Shown in pieces: positions 17,294-29,670 of a stretch of 64,000 nucleotides of DNA. The DNA comes from Flavobacteriaceae bacterium (lineage in GTDB: Bacteria; Bacteroidota; Bacteroidia; Flavobacteriales; Flavobacteriaceae): contig JAQWJV010000040.1 in the NCBI GenBank assembly GCA_029248185.1, positions 20,479 to 84,478 on the forward strand, read 5' to 3'. The position numbers and the translations under genes are program-made. The notes beneath the pieces are model-generated. The model was not told the origin of the DNA, ran no database searches, and saw nothing but the letters and a program-made list of their open reading frames with translations. The first letter of the stretch is position 1. Every line of letters begins with the position of its first letter.

Positions 17294-19117
17294 TTATTTA
17301 CGCCCTGCTTTTTTCTGTTTTTCAGCTTCTTCCATTGCTTTTTGAAGGCGCGCAGAAAAACCACCTGCTTTCTTGGGCTTCTTTTTATTTTCCTCAATTT
17401 TAGCATGGATTTTATTATCGTCAATAATAAAATTCTTGATCACCAACATCAAGATGATGGTCAATAAGTTGGAAACAAAATAGTATAAACTCAATCCACT
17501 TGCATAATTATTGAAGAAGAATAACATCATCAAAGGCATTAAATACATAATGATTTTCATGTTGGGCATCCCCGGTTGTTGAGGCATACTTTGTTGTCCC
17601 GTGGTCATTTGAGTGTAAAAGAAAATCGCAATAGAGGCTAAAATTGGGAACAAACTCACATGATCTCCATAGAAAGGAATACTAAATCCTAATTCTAAAA
17701 CAGAGTCATAGGAAGATAAGTCATCTGCCCACAAGAAACTTTTATCTCGTAACACAAAGGCTACAGGAAAAAAAGAAAATAACGCATAGAAAACAGGAAG
17801 TTGAATCAGGGCAGGAATACATCCTGACATCGGATTGGCTCCTGCACGAGAGTATAAACTCATGGTTTCTTGTTGTCGTTTTACGGCATCGTCTTTAAAC
17901 TTTGCATTGATCACTTCAATATCCGGACGCAAGAGTTTCATTTTAATCTGGGATACATACGATTTGTAGGTCACAGGAGACATGGCCAATCGAACGATTA
18001 AAGTCATGACAATAATGGCAATACCATAGGAAAGGAAAGACGACAAAAATTCAAAAAGAGGTAAGAAGATGAATTTATTAATCCATCCAAAGATCCCCCA
18101 CCCCATTGGAATAGAGGTTTCTAAATCCCCTTCTAGGTTTTGTAGCGTTTTATAATCCGTTGGTCCATAATAAAAGCTAAGATTCGTGTTTAAATTTCCT
18201 GATGAAAGCACAAGTGGATAGGCTGTTTCAAAGCTTTTTGTAAACTTTTCTTCCAAAGACTCATCACTTGCAAGGTTGACAGATGTCAAAGCTGCTGATG
18301 GGATGGGTGTATCGGGAATTAAAATGGCACTAAAGAAATGTTGACGATAGGAGATCCATCGAATTCCCTCGCGAGTTTCTTTATCCTCTCCATTCATGGA
18401 TAAATAATCAACACGGTCCTCTTCATATCCGAAGGTAAACTCAGTGTATCGATTTTCATAATCTATACTAATGGAGTTTCTGAAGGCATTGGTCTTCCAA
18501 TCCAATTGAGGTGGAGTTGCACTATTCAAAAGACGTTGCATTCCTTCTGTCTTGAGGGTAACGGTATGCAAGTAGCCCGTTTTTGGGAAATGATATTCAA
18601 ACGCTACATATTGACTTGCGGAAAGACTTGCCTTCATAACCAAGTGATAAGCATCTCCCAAATCGGCAAGTGTCGGTGAAAAATACATTTCCCTGGTATT
18701 CATAATACGTCCATCCAAAGTGGTCATCATAATGTTGAAGTCCGCATTAGATTGATCAATCAAACGAACGGGAGCATCTTCAAAATTTTCATATTCATCT
18801 AATTGAAAAAGGGCTATTTGACCTCCTTTAGACTGCACTTCAACACTAAAATTATCTGTTTGAATTTTCACATTCTCAATGGCTTTAGGAACAAATAAAG
18901 TCCCTAAATCTCCAAAAGCCTCCACTTTTTGTTGTTGCACAATGGAGTCTGAAACGGAAACAACTTCGGGAGTAGATGTTGCGGTTGTCCCTTGTTCTGT
19001 TGTCACTTGAGTTGGGGTGGCTTCTTCGGGTCCATTTCTATAGAGCATCCAGGTTAGAATGACTGCAATTAAAATAAATCCTATAAACTGATACGGGTCA
19101 AACTTTTTTTCTTCCAT
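17294..19117 (-). CDS. yidC: Membrane protein insertase YidC
   Basis: Inserts and folds inner-membrane proteins, alone or with SecYEG. The 607 residues follow the Gram-negative plan: an N-terminal helix (FIGFILIAVILTWMLYRNG), a large periplasmic beta-sandwich domain (about 70-340), and the conserved five-helix insertase core with FLSYGIAIIVMTLIVRLAMSPVTYKSYVSQIKMK, NPMSGCIPALIQLPVFYALFSFFPVAF and MPLMMLFFFNNYASGLSLYYFVSN. The hydrophilic-groove Arg lies in VRLAMSP. The C-terminal tail is lysine-rich (KKKPKKAGGF, KQKKAGRK), fitting ribosome contact. It starts 15 bp after the pyrG stop, likely in one operon. Confidence 0.97.
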   Translation of the reverse strand: MEEKKFDPYQFIGFILIAVILTWMLYRNGPEEATPTQVTTEQGTTATSTPEVVSVSDSIVQQQKVEAFGDLGTLFVPKAIENVKIQTDNFSVEVQSKGGQIALFQLDEYENFEDAPVRLIDQSNADFNIMMTTLDGRIMNTREMYFSPTLADLGDAYHLVMKASLSASQYVAFEYHFPKTGYLHTVTLKTEGMQRLLNSATPPQLDWKTNAFRNSISIDYENRYTEFTFGYEEDRVDYLSMNGEDKETREGIRWISYRQHFFSAILIPDTPIPSAALTSVNLASDESLEEKFTKSFETAYPLVLSSGNLNTNLSFYYGPTDYKTLQNLEGDLETSIPMGWGIFGWINKFIFLPLFEFLSSFLSYGIAIIVMTLIVRLAMSPVTYKSYVSQIKMKLLRPDIEVINAKFKDDAVKRQQETMSLYSRAGANPMSGCIPALIQLPVFYALFSFFPVAFVLRDKSFLWADDLSSYDSVLELGFSIPFYGDHVSLFPILASIAIFFYTQMTTGQQSMPQQPGMPNMKIIMYLMPLMMLFFFNNYASGLSLYYFVSNLLTIILMLVIKNFIIDDNKIHAKIEENKKKPKKAGGFSARLQKAMEEAEKQKKAGRK

Positions 19118-19132
19118 AATTTATTTTCAAGT

Positions 19133-22574
<3,442 letters not shown>

Positions 22575-22593
22575 ATTTAATTACTTACAAAAA

Positions 22594-24123
22594 CTATTCC
22601 CATTCTATTGTAGCAGGTGGTTTCGAACTGATATCGTACACTACTCGATTGACTCCTTTCACACTGTTGATGATTTCATTGGAGATTTTTTGCAAAAACT
22701 TGTAGGGTAAATCCACCCAATCTGCAGTCATACCGTCTGTAGATTGAACCGCTCTCAAAGCAACACAACTCTCATAGGTACGCTCGTCTCCCATAACACC
22801 TACACTGCTTACAGGAAGAAAAATTGCTCCTGCCTGCCATACCTTTTCATATAAATTCCAAGCTTTAAGACCTTGTATAAAGATTGCATCCACTTCTTGA
22901 AGCATTCTTATTTTATCGCGGGTAAGGTCTCCTAAAATTCGAATGGCAAGACCCGGACCTGGAAAAGGGTGTCTTCCTAAAAGTTCGGCATCCATTCCCA
23001 TACTTTTTCCAACGCTGCGTACTTCATCCTTAAACAACATTCGAAGTGGCTCCACTAACTCTAATTTCATATAATCAGGAAGTCCACCCACATTATGGTG
23101 TGATTTGATTGTTGCAGAAGGCCCATTTACAGAAATAGATTCTATTACATCCGGATAAATCGTCCCTTGGGCAAGCCACTTGGCTCCCTCAATTTTTTGT
23201 GCTTCGGCATCAAAAACATCAATGAAGGTTTTACCAATTATTTTTCTTTTGGTCTCAGGATCAGAAACGCCTTCTAATGCATCTAAAAATTGATCTGTAG
23301 CGTCCACTCCTTTAACATTCAATCCCATTCCAGCATATTGTACCAAAACTTCATCAAATTCATTCTTTCTGAGCAAGCCGTTGTTTACAAAAATGCAATT
23401 TAAATGCGCTCCAATGGCTTTGTGTAATAACATTGCGGCCACTGAAGAATCAACTCCCCCAGACAAACCCAGTATGACCTTTTCCTCCCCTACTTTTTCT
23501 TTCAACTCTTTAATCGTGCTCTCCACAAAAGAATCAGGTGTCCAATCTTGTTTTACTCCTGAAATATGAACTAAAAAGTTTTCTAAAATCTGCTTTCCGT
23601 CATTGGAGTGATAGACCTCAGGGTGAAATTGAATGGCATAGGTTTCCTCATTCTTAATTTTAAAAGCAGCATTTTCAACATCTTCAGTACTTGCCAATAG
23701 CGCTGCTCCTTCGGGAAGGTTCAAAATCGTATCGGCATGACTCATCCAAACTTGACTGTTTTCAGTCACGTCCTTAAAGAATGGACTGACCGAATCAACC
23801 AGAGAAAGATGGGCTCTTCCGTATTCACGGGTGTTGGATGGACTTACTTTACCCCCAAAAAAATGAGCTAAATATTGAGCTCCATAGCATACGCCTAGCA
23901 GGGGGATTTTACCTTTAATTGCTGATAAATCAGGATGAGGCGCATCTTCACTGCGAACAGAAAAGGGTGAACCGGATAAAATCACCGCTTTAAAAGAGGA
24001 AATGGCTTTTGGAGGGTTGTTATAGGGATGGATTTCACAGTAAATAAAAAGCTCCCGAACACGGCGAGCAATTAACTGAGTATACTGTGAACCGAAGTCG
24101 AGAATGAGTACTTTTTCTTGCAT
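22594..24123 (-). CDS. guaA: GMP synthase (glutamine-hydrolysing)
   Basis: Converts XMP to GMP. I choose the ATG at 24123 ([16 protein letters not shown], 509 residues); the ORF-track TTG at 24129 is part of the promoter box. The N-terminal glutaminase has the nucleophile in [15 protein letters not shown] (about 80) and [11 protein letters not shown]; the ATP pyrophosphatase domain has [16 protein letters not shown] (about 220) and the C-terminal dimerisation domain ends with the canonical [11 protein letters not shown]. The promoter directly abuts the ATG, predicting a leaderless mRNA. The LysM/PBP1 gene follows 19 bp downstream. Confidence 0.98.
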   Translation of the reverse strand: MQEKVLILDFGSQYTQLIARRVRELFIYCEIHPYNNPPKAISSFKAVILSGSPFSVRSEDAPHPDLSAIKGKIPLLGVCYGAQYLAHFFGGKVSPSNTREYGRAHLSLVDSVSPFFKDVTENSQVWMSHADTILNLPEGAALLASTEDVENAAFKIKNEETYAIQFHPEVYHSNDGKQILENFLVHISGVKQDWTPDSFVESTIKELKEKVGEEKVILGLSGGVDSSVAAMLLHKAIGAHLNCIFVNNGLLRKNEFDEVLVQYAGMGLNVKGVDATDQFLDALEGVSDPETKRKIIGKTFIDVFDAEAQKIEGAKWLAQGTIYPDVIESISVNGPSATIKSHHNVGGLPDYMKLELVEPLRMLFKDEVRSVGKSMGMDAELLGRHPFPGPGLAIRILGDLTRDKIRMLQEVDAIFIQGLKAWNLYEKVWQAGAIFLPVSSVGVMGDERTYESCVALRAVQSTDGMTADWVDLPYKFLQKISNEIINSVKGVNRVVYDISSKPPATIEWE

Positions 24124-24126
24124 GAG

Positions 24127-24157
24127 CAAAAATACAATTTAAGCCGAATTAAACAAG
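24127..24157 (-). promoter_or_regulatory. guaA promoter abutting the start codon
   Basis: On the minus strand CTTG, a 19-nt spacer and TATTTTTG (24134-24127) are followed by only CTC and then the ATG. With the usual distance from the -7 box to the start site, transcription would begin at or within a base or two of the A of the ATG. Confidence 0.6.
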
Positions 24158-24205
24158 GCTCAGATCAAGAAGTCAGAAGTAAAATATCAACGCCTTTTCA
24201 ATGCT

Positions 24206-25810
24206 TTAATATTCAACTAAAATAAAGTTGGGATTCATGGGGTCTAGGGCATCAAAAAGTCTTGGAAGAAAGTCTGATCCCAATTCCAAATACAAGCTAA
24301 CGAAATTCAAGCTTCGCTCTTGTAAAGAATCATTTGGAAACAATTGCTCATGCAGCATAACCAACCTATTAACCTGATCGGAGAGCACGCGTTTTTGTGC
24401 TTTGAGTAAGCGCTTTTCAAGATGTTCTATCCCTCTTAATTGCTTGACTTCTTGAGCAGCTACTGCCCCTTTAAAGGATTTGTCTGTTTGCTCAACCAAT
24501 CCATGCAAATCTTCAAACTGCTTCTTTAATGCTGTTTTCAAAAAGTCAAGATCCAAGTCAATATTACTGATTTGCCTGATTTTCTTATTGATCAATGCAT
24601 TGCGTTTTAAAAACAACTCAGAGGCTTTTATCTCCAAGTTTTTCATTTTCTTTCCTTGCTTCTCAGAAAAAAGTAAAGCTGAATTTCGAACTAATAGAAT
24701 CGGAAAAGGGATATTCAAGTGTTCAAAATTACTTTTCAACTGAAACCAATAGGCCAACTCTCCTCCTCCCCCGATATAACATAAATTGGGTAATATGACT
24801 TCTTGATATACGGGACGTAAAATTACATTGGGTGAAAATCGTTCGGGATGCTTATCTAGAAGTGTGTAAAAAGCAGAGGAAGTAAATTTTTGCTCTGTAC
24901 CATTTAACAGAAAATCTTCTCCTTCCTTTTCAATTCGATAACGCCCGTGAGTAGTTAAATAAAAGAGATTAATTGCTCTGGGGTTTACCTGAGGTGTGTA
25001 ATTTTCATCATATCCTTGTTGAATTTTTCGAACTTGTGAACTTACTTTTTCAAAGGAAAATTGATTTGTCAGCTCCTCTTTTAAAACGGGCAAAAAAAGA
25101 TGCTTTAATTCGGCTTTATTGGGTTCAATAACGACCAATCCCTTATCTCCAAAAAGTTGATTGACTAGTCGAAAAGTCGCTTCGGATAAGCTTTTAGAAG
25201 AGCGATAACTGGTTTGAATCCACTCTTTAACGGTGTTAGCTTCGGGTTGTGAAACCAAATGCTGTTCAAAAACATGCAAAACTTCTTGAAGATCATCTAA
25301 AGGCAAATCCCCTACGGCTCCCGCAGCTTCGCGATGCCATTTGATACTTTTATCTTGAAATCGGAAGGCGCTAATTTCTTCAAAATCATGATCCTCACTT
25401 GCCATCCAATAAACGGGTACAAAATTAGAATTGGGGTATTTCTTTTTTAGCTGATCACATAAATTGATCGTACTGATTATCTTATAAATAAAATACAGAG
25501 GACCAGTCATCAAACACAATTGATGCCCCGTTGTAATCGTAAATGTATTGTCTTGTTCTAGCAGATCTAAATTTTCAGCTACCTCAGCCGATGGTTTCAG
25601 AATAGCATATTGCTCTCTCAAAGTTTGGACGAGAACATTTCTATTGGCAGCAGAAAAACTACTTTTCTTGAGTTCAATTTGCGAAGCGAAATTGTCTAAT
25701 TCAGGAAAAGCACCATAAAAAGGCTTCAAGGTTTCTTTTGCAGATAAATAATCGCAAATCAAGGTTGAAAAACGACCGGTTTCCTGAAAAGAGAGTTGCT
25801 GATTACCCAT
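24206..25810 (-). CDS. bshC: Bacillithiol biosynthesis cysteine-adding enzyme BshC
   Basis: Last step of bacillithiol synthesis: joins cysteine to glucosaminyl-malate. The ATG at 25810 (MGNQQLSFQETGRFSTLICDYLSAK, 534 residues) is preferred over the TTG at 25816, which lies in a promoter-like box. Family features are NTFTITTGHQLCLMTGPLYFIYKIISTI, FVPVYWMASEDHDFEEI, VILRPVYQEVILPNLCYIGGGGELAYWFQLK, a long coiled coil (about 395-490) and a final helical segment. Bacillithiol is the low-molecular-weight thiol of many Bacteroidota and Firmicutes; bshA and bshB are not in the window. Confidence 0.95.
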   Translation of the reverse strand: MGNQQLSFQETGRFSTLICDYLSAKETLKPFYGAFPELDNFASQIELKKSSFSAANRNVLVQTLREQYAILKPSAEVAENLDLLEQDNTFTITTGHQLCLMTGPLYFIYKIISTINLCDQLKKKYPNSNFVPVYWMASEDHDFEEISAFRFQDKSIKWHREAAGAVGDLPLDDLQEVLHVFEQHLVSQPEANTVKEWIQTSYRSSKSLSEATFRLVNQLFGDKGLVVIEPNKAELKHLFLPVLKEELTNQFSFEKVSSQVRKIQQGYDENYTPQVNPRAINLFYLTTHGRYRIEKEGEDFLLNGTEQKFTSSAFYTLLDKHPERFSPNVILRPVYQEVILPNLCYIGGGGELAYWFQLKSNFEHLNIPFPILLVRNSALLFSEKQGKKMKNLEIKASELFLKRNALINKKIRQISNIDLDLDFLKTALKKQFEDLHGLVEQTDKSFKGAVAAQEVKQLRGIEHLEKRLLKAQKRVLSDQVNRLVMLHEQLFPNDSLQERSLNFVSLYLELGSDFLPRLFDALDPMNPNFILVEY

Positions 25811-25813
25811 GAA

Positions 25814-25821
25814 CAATTTTA
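25814..25821 (-). promoter_or_regulatory. Imperfect -7 element three bases before the bshC ATG
   Basis: TAAAATTG on the minus strand differs from TAnnTTTG at one position and is followed by TTC and the ATG, the same geometry as guaA and recR. No -33 match at the usual spacing. Confidence 0.3.
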
Positions 25822-25903
25822 TGTAAAGATATTCGTTTTTTTGGGAAAAGAAATTCAGAGTTCCTGTAGAAAGTGTACATTTATTTTTTAAAACTAAAAT
25901 TCT

Positions 25904-28348
25904 ATGTTACGCCCACACTTCAGTCTATTTTTTCTTTTATTTATATGGATCACGAATGCCCAGGTAAAGACCCCAGACACTTTTCTGGGATATACACTAG
26001 GCACAAATTTCACCCGACACCATCAAGTCGTAGATTATTACCGACACCTTGAGGCTAACTCTACCAGTATCAAATTACAAGCTTATGGAAAAACTAACGA
26101 AGGTCGTTTACTGCAATTGGCTTTTATTTCCAGCCCAGAAAATCTTGAAAATCTTGAAAGTATTCGGAAAACACATCTGCAAAACAGTGGGATGGAACCC
26201 GGACCCAAAAATGATAACAAAGTGATCGTTTGGCTAAGTTATAATGTTCATGGAAATGAATCTTCCAGCACAGAAGCTTCTATGAAAACAGCACACGCAC
26301 TACTTACCCAATATCAAGACTGGCTCCAAGACACCCTTGTAATTTTAGACCCCTGTATTAATCCTGATGGAAGAGATCGCTATGTGAATTTTTATAATCA
26401 AACAAAAAGCTCACCTTATGATAGCAATGGCTTGACCCGTGAACATAGCGAATCCTGGCATAATGGACGAAGTAACCACTACATGTTTGACCTCAACAGA
26501 GACTGGGCATGGATCACCCAAGTCGAATCCCAACAAAGACTGAAACAATACAATCAATGGTTGCCACATATCCATGTTGACTTTCACGAACAAGGCATTA
26601 ATAATCCCTATTATTTTGCTCCTGCTGCCGAACCATTGCATGAAGTGATTACCGATTTTCAAAAAGAATTTCAAGATACTTTAGGTAAAAATCACGCCAA
26701 ATACTTTGACCAAGAAGGATGGTTTTATTTTACCAAACAAACATTTGACCTCCTTTACCCTAGTTATGGAGATACCTACCCAACCAATCTGGGCGCTATA
26801 GGAATGACCTATGAACAAGCTGGTGGGGGTTATGCTGGATTGGGAGTGAACAATAATGAAAATATTGAAGTAACTCTGACCGATCGTATTGCTCATCATT
26901 ACACCACCGGAATTTCAACGGTAGAAACAGCCACAAAAAACAAATCGGTCCTCAACAAAAATTACCAAGCGTTTTTTAAGAATCAAAATTTGAAATACAA
27001 AAACTTTGTGCTCGAAGGACATCCTGATAAGCTTAGTGCGCTGGCGCGATTTTTAGAACATCATGAAATTAAAAGCTACGGACTTGAAAAAAATAGTTCG
27101 GTTAAAGGGTATGATTACCAAAAACAGCGAGTTGGAAATACCTCTTTTTCTCAAAAAGCCTTGGTCGTCCCCACAAACCAACCCAAAGGAAAGATGGCAC
27201 AAATTCTTTTGGAACCCCAAACTAAACTCAATGATTCCCTTACCTACGACATCACTGCATGGTCACTACCCTATGCTTATGGATTAAAAGCCAATGCCAC
27301 CAGAGAAAACCTTGCAACGGTTCCATTTCCATCAGCTCTAGAGCCCAATACCCCCCTTTCTAAAAAAGTCTATGGTTATGCACTCCCCTATAAAAGTTTT
27401 GCTGATGCTCAATTTTTAGCCGCCCTTCTCAAAGCGGATTTAGGGGTACGATATAACAGCGTACCTATTACTAATAGTGGAAAATCTTGGGAGCGCGGAA
27501 GTCTTTTTGTTCTCAAAGGAGATAACCTAAAAAAAGATTCTTACCTAGAAAAGCTAGAAATGCTAGCCACACAATTTGGAAGAACACTCCATCCCATCAC
27601 CACAGGATATTCTTCCGCCGGTCCGGATTTAGGAGCAGCAGAAGTTCACTTGATCAAACCCCCTAAAGTTGCGATTTTGAGAACAGATCAAGCCTCAACT
27701 TTAAACTATGGTGAAATCTGGCATTACTTTGAACAACAATTAGAATACCCGCTAATGCAGGTAGATGAAAGCAGACTAGAATCAGCTTTAGAAACGATGG
27801 ATCTGCTCATTCTCCCCAATGGGGATTATGGAAAATGGTCTAGTAATGATTTAAATGAAAAAATCATGGAATGGATTCGTAAAGGTGGGAAAATAATTGC
27901 CATAGCGGGAGCACTCGATTATTTTGCTAATACCGAGGCGTTCAAACTAAAAAAGAAAGAAGGTCCAGAAACAGACACGACTCTTGTTCCCTACGAGGAG
28001 CTGGAACGTACTGAAATTAGTGAAATTACATCTGGGAGCGTTTTTCCCGTATCTTTAGATAAAACCAATCCTTTAAGCTTTGGATTAGACCGATACTATA
28101 CCCTAAAATTGAATGAAGATGCATTTTCCTTATTAGAAAATGGAAATAACTCCGCTTATCTTTCTGCTAACACTTCACCTGCTGCAGGATTTATAGGGTA
28201 TAAGGCGCTAGAAAACCAGAAAAAATCCTTACTCTTTGGTTCAGAAACCAAAGGACGTGGAAGCCTAATTTATTTGGTAGACAATGTCCTGTTCAGAGGA
28301 TTTTGGTATTCAGGCAAAATGGTATTCGCAAATGCTTTATTTTTTTAA
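25904..28348 (+). CDS. Exported M14 zinc carboxypeptidase with C-terminal glutamine-amidotransferase-like domain
   Basis: Secreted metallopeptidase of 814 residues starting with a signal peptide (FFLLFIWITNAQ). The M14 catalytic domain spans about residues 25-350: zinc ligands in YNVHGNESSSTEAS (HxxE) and HVDFHEQG, substrate-binding DPCINPDGRDRYV, and the general-base Glu in IGMTYEQAGGG. From about residue 590 a class I glutaminase-like domain can be seen (KVAILRTDQASTLNYGEIWHYFEQ, LLILPNGDYGKWS, WIRKGGKIIAIAGAL), which lacks a nucleophilic Cys at the elbow and is probably structural. It is monocistronic, divergent from bshC. Confidence 0.88.
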   Translation: MLRPHFSLFFLLFIWITNAQVKTPDTFLGYTLGTNFTRHHQVVDYYRHLEANSTSIKLQAYGKTNEGRLLQLAFISSPENLENLESIRKTHLQNSGMEPGPKNDNKVIVWLSYNVHGNESSSTEASMKTAHALLTQYQDWLQDTLVILDPCINPDGRDRYVNFYNQTKSSPYDSNGLTREHSESWHNGRSNHYMFDLNRDWAWITQVESQQRLKQYNQWLPHIHVDFHEQGINNPYYFAPAAEPLHEVITDFQKEFQDTLGKNHAKYFDQEGWFYFTKQTFDLLYPSYGDTYPTNLGAIGMTYEQAGGGYAGLGVNNNENIEVTLTDRIAHHYTTGISTVETATKNKSVLNKNYQAFFKNQNLKYKNFVLEGHPDKLSALARFLEHHEIKSYGLEKNSSVKGYDYQKQRVGNTSFSQKALVVPTNQPKGKMAQILLEPQTKLNDSLTYDITAWSLPYAYGLKANATRENLATVPFPSALEPNTPLSKKVYGYALPYKSFADAQFLAALLKADLGVRYNSVPITNSGKSWERGSLFVLKGDNLKKDSYLEKLEMLATQFGRTLHPITTGYSSAGPDLGAAEVHLIKPPKVAILRTDQASTLNYGEIWHYFEQQLEYPLMQVDESRLESALETMDLLILPNGDYGKWSSNDLNEKIMEWIRKGGKIIAIAGALDYFANTEAFKLKKKEGPETDTTLVPYEELERTEISEITSGSVFPVSLDKTNPLSFGLDRYYTLKLNEDAFSLLENGNNSAYLSANTSPAAGFIGYKALENQKKSLLFGSETKGRGSLIYLVDNVLFRGFWYSGKMVFANALFF

Positions 28349-28384
28349 AATTGTCTGGATTTAAAGCGATTGTGAATTTATTAA

Positions 28385-29410
28385 TCACGATCTAATTAAC
28401 TTTTTATCTTGTTCTTCCAAAGGTAAAAAGTTGATGTCCAAATACCCACCACTGGCATTATCATCAGCGACAACTTGTGGTTTTCCTTTGATAATTTCAA
28501 TTGAGTTTTGATGAATATGTCCTGCAAAAATGCCCAATAAATTAGGTGCATTAAAAACCTGCTTGTGAAAACTTAGCGTCGTTTGCGTATGTCCACTTTC
28601 TGGCCATTTTGGTCGTTTTTCTAATTCATAATTACGATCCGTGGCGGCTCCCCAATTTGGATTTCCACAACCGAATGAAATCTGCTTTCCAGGGACATAC
28701 ATTGGAATATGAACCAATAAAACCATTGGCAGTCCCTTTTCAACTTGTTCCTTAAAAAAAGTCAACTGCTCCTCATTTATTTGATAGGTAGAATTATCAA
28801 TCGCTATAAATCGGATTCCTTTAATTTCATAAGCTGCCATTAAAGGATTGTTTCCTTGATACAAGGGCAGTAATCTATTTTCAATCCAGGTATCCCGCAA
28901 AGACTCCAACGTCCCCTCCATCCCTTCATAATGCCAATCGTGATTTCCAGCGATGTAAATATATGGAATAGCCGTCTCCTTCAATTTCGATAAAACCCAC
29001 TCGATTGCCGCTTCAGACGGAAAGTTGAAAATATCCCCAATCAGGGTAATCACATCGGCATGGACCGCTTTCGCGTAGGCTAATGCTTCTTCAAAGGCAA
29101 CTTCTGGATTTATTACTTTTTGTGTTTGAAAATGTATAGTTTGATTATAGGCCTTTGCCATTCTACTACTATACTTTTGATAAGGAATTCCTCTCTCATC
29201 ATCTTTAAATAAATGGGTATCGGCAATATGAATTACTTTTATTGATTCATTGATCGACTCGGCATAAAAAGATACTTTTTGTTGATCTATCGTGGCGCAT
29301 ACTTCAAGAGGCTTATTGATTTTTTTCTTAACTGTATTACCTAAACAACTCGCTGTCAATCCAAGTCCTGACAAGGCTGTTGTTCCTTTTAAAAATGATC
29401 GCCGTTTCAT
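28385..29410 (-). CDS. Exported calcineurin-like metallophosphoesterase
   Basis: Dinuclear-metal phosphoesterase of 341 residues with a signal that combines Arg-Arg (MKRRSFLKGTTALSGLGLTASCLGN) and a possible lipobox Cys at 22, so it is likely Tat-exported and lipid-anchored. All five metal-binding blocks are present: VIHIADTHLF, LIGDIFNFP, IAGNHDWHYEG, LLVHIPMY and FAGHIHQNS. The substrate cannot be told from sequence. A 260-bp divergent gap separates it from the LVIVD gene; I see no strong promoter there. Confidence 0.88.
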   Translation of the reverse strand: MKRRSFLKGTTALSGLGLTASCLGNTVKKKINKPLEVCATIDQQKVSFYAESINESIKVIHIADTHLFKDDERGIPYQKYSSRMAKAYNQTIHFQTQKVINPEVAFEEALAYAKAVHADVITLIGDIFNFPSEAAIEWVLSKLKETAIPYIYIAGNHDWHYEGMEGTLESLRDTWIENRLLPLYQGNNPLMAAYEIKGIRFIAIDNSTYQINEEQLTFFKEQVEKGLPMVLLVHIPMYVPGKQISFGCGNPNWGAATDRNYELEKRPKWPESGHTQTTLSFHKQVFNAPNLLGIFAGHIHQNSIEIIKGKPQVVADDNASGGYLDINFLPLEEQDKKLIRS

Positions 29411-29670
29411 ATGGGGTTGTTTGTTTTATTAGAAATCTTTTAGTCCCTCACCAAAACTAAGAAAATTAATATTAGGGAAAAGATTGCGAGACTGACTGCA
29501 TCTATATTTTTTTAAGTTGTTGCATTTCTTACCATGTATAATACCATAAGAACTATGAACCTTTGAGTATTTTTTGACTCTATTTAAAAGAATAAATACT
29601 TTTCATTTCGCTTCAATTTCATGGCATACTATTTGAATAATAATATTTAGTGCACCTAAAATCTAAAAAA

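Noticed and set aside
17099-17467. 122-aa plus-strand ORF across the mnmA/yidC junction
   Set aside because: Lies antisense to two conserved genes with low-complexity hydrophobic sequence produced by the lysine-rich YidC tail.
29650-29670. GTG start for the LVIVD lipoprotein
   Set aside because: The ATG at 29671 gives a normal lipoprotein signal; the extra MHLKSKK is not needed.
29411-29670. Longest gap (260 bp), examined for an RNA, riboswitch or strong promoter
   Set aside because: AT-rich with TACTATTTG near the LVIVD start, which is one base too long for the -7 consensus; nothing else stands out.
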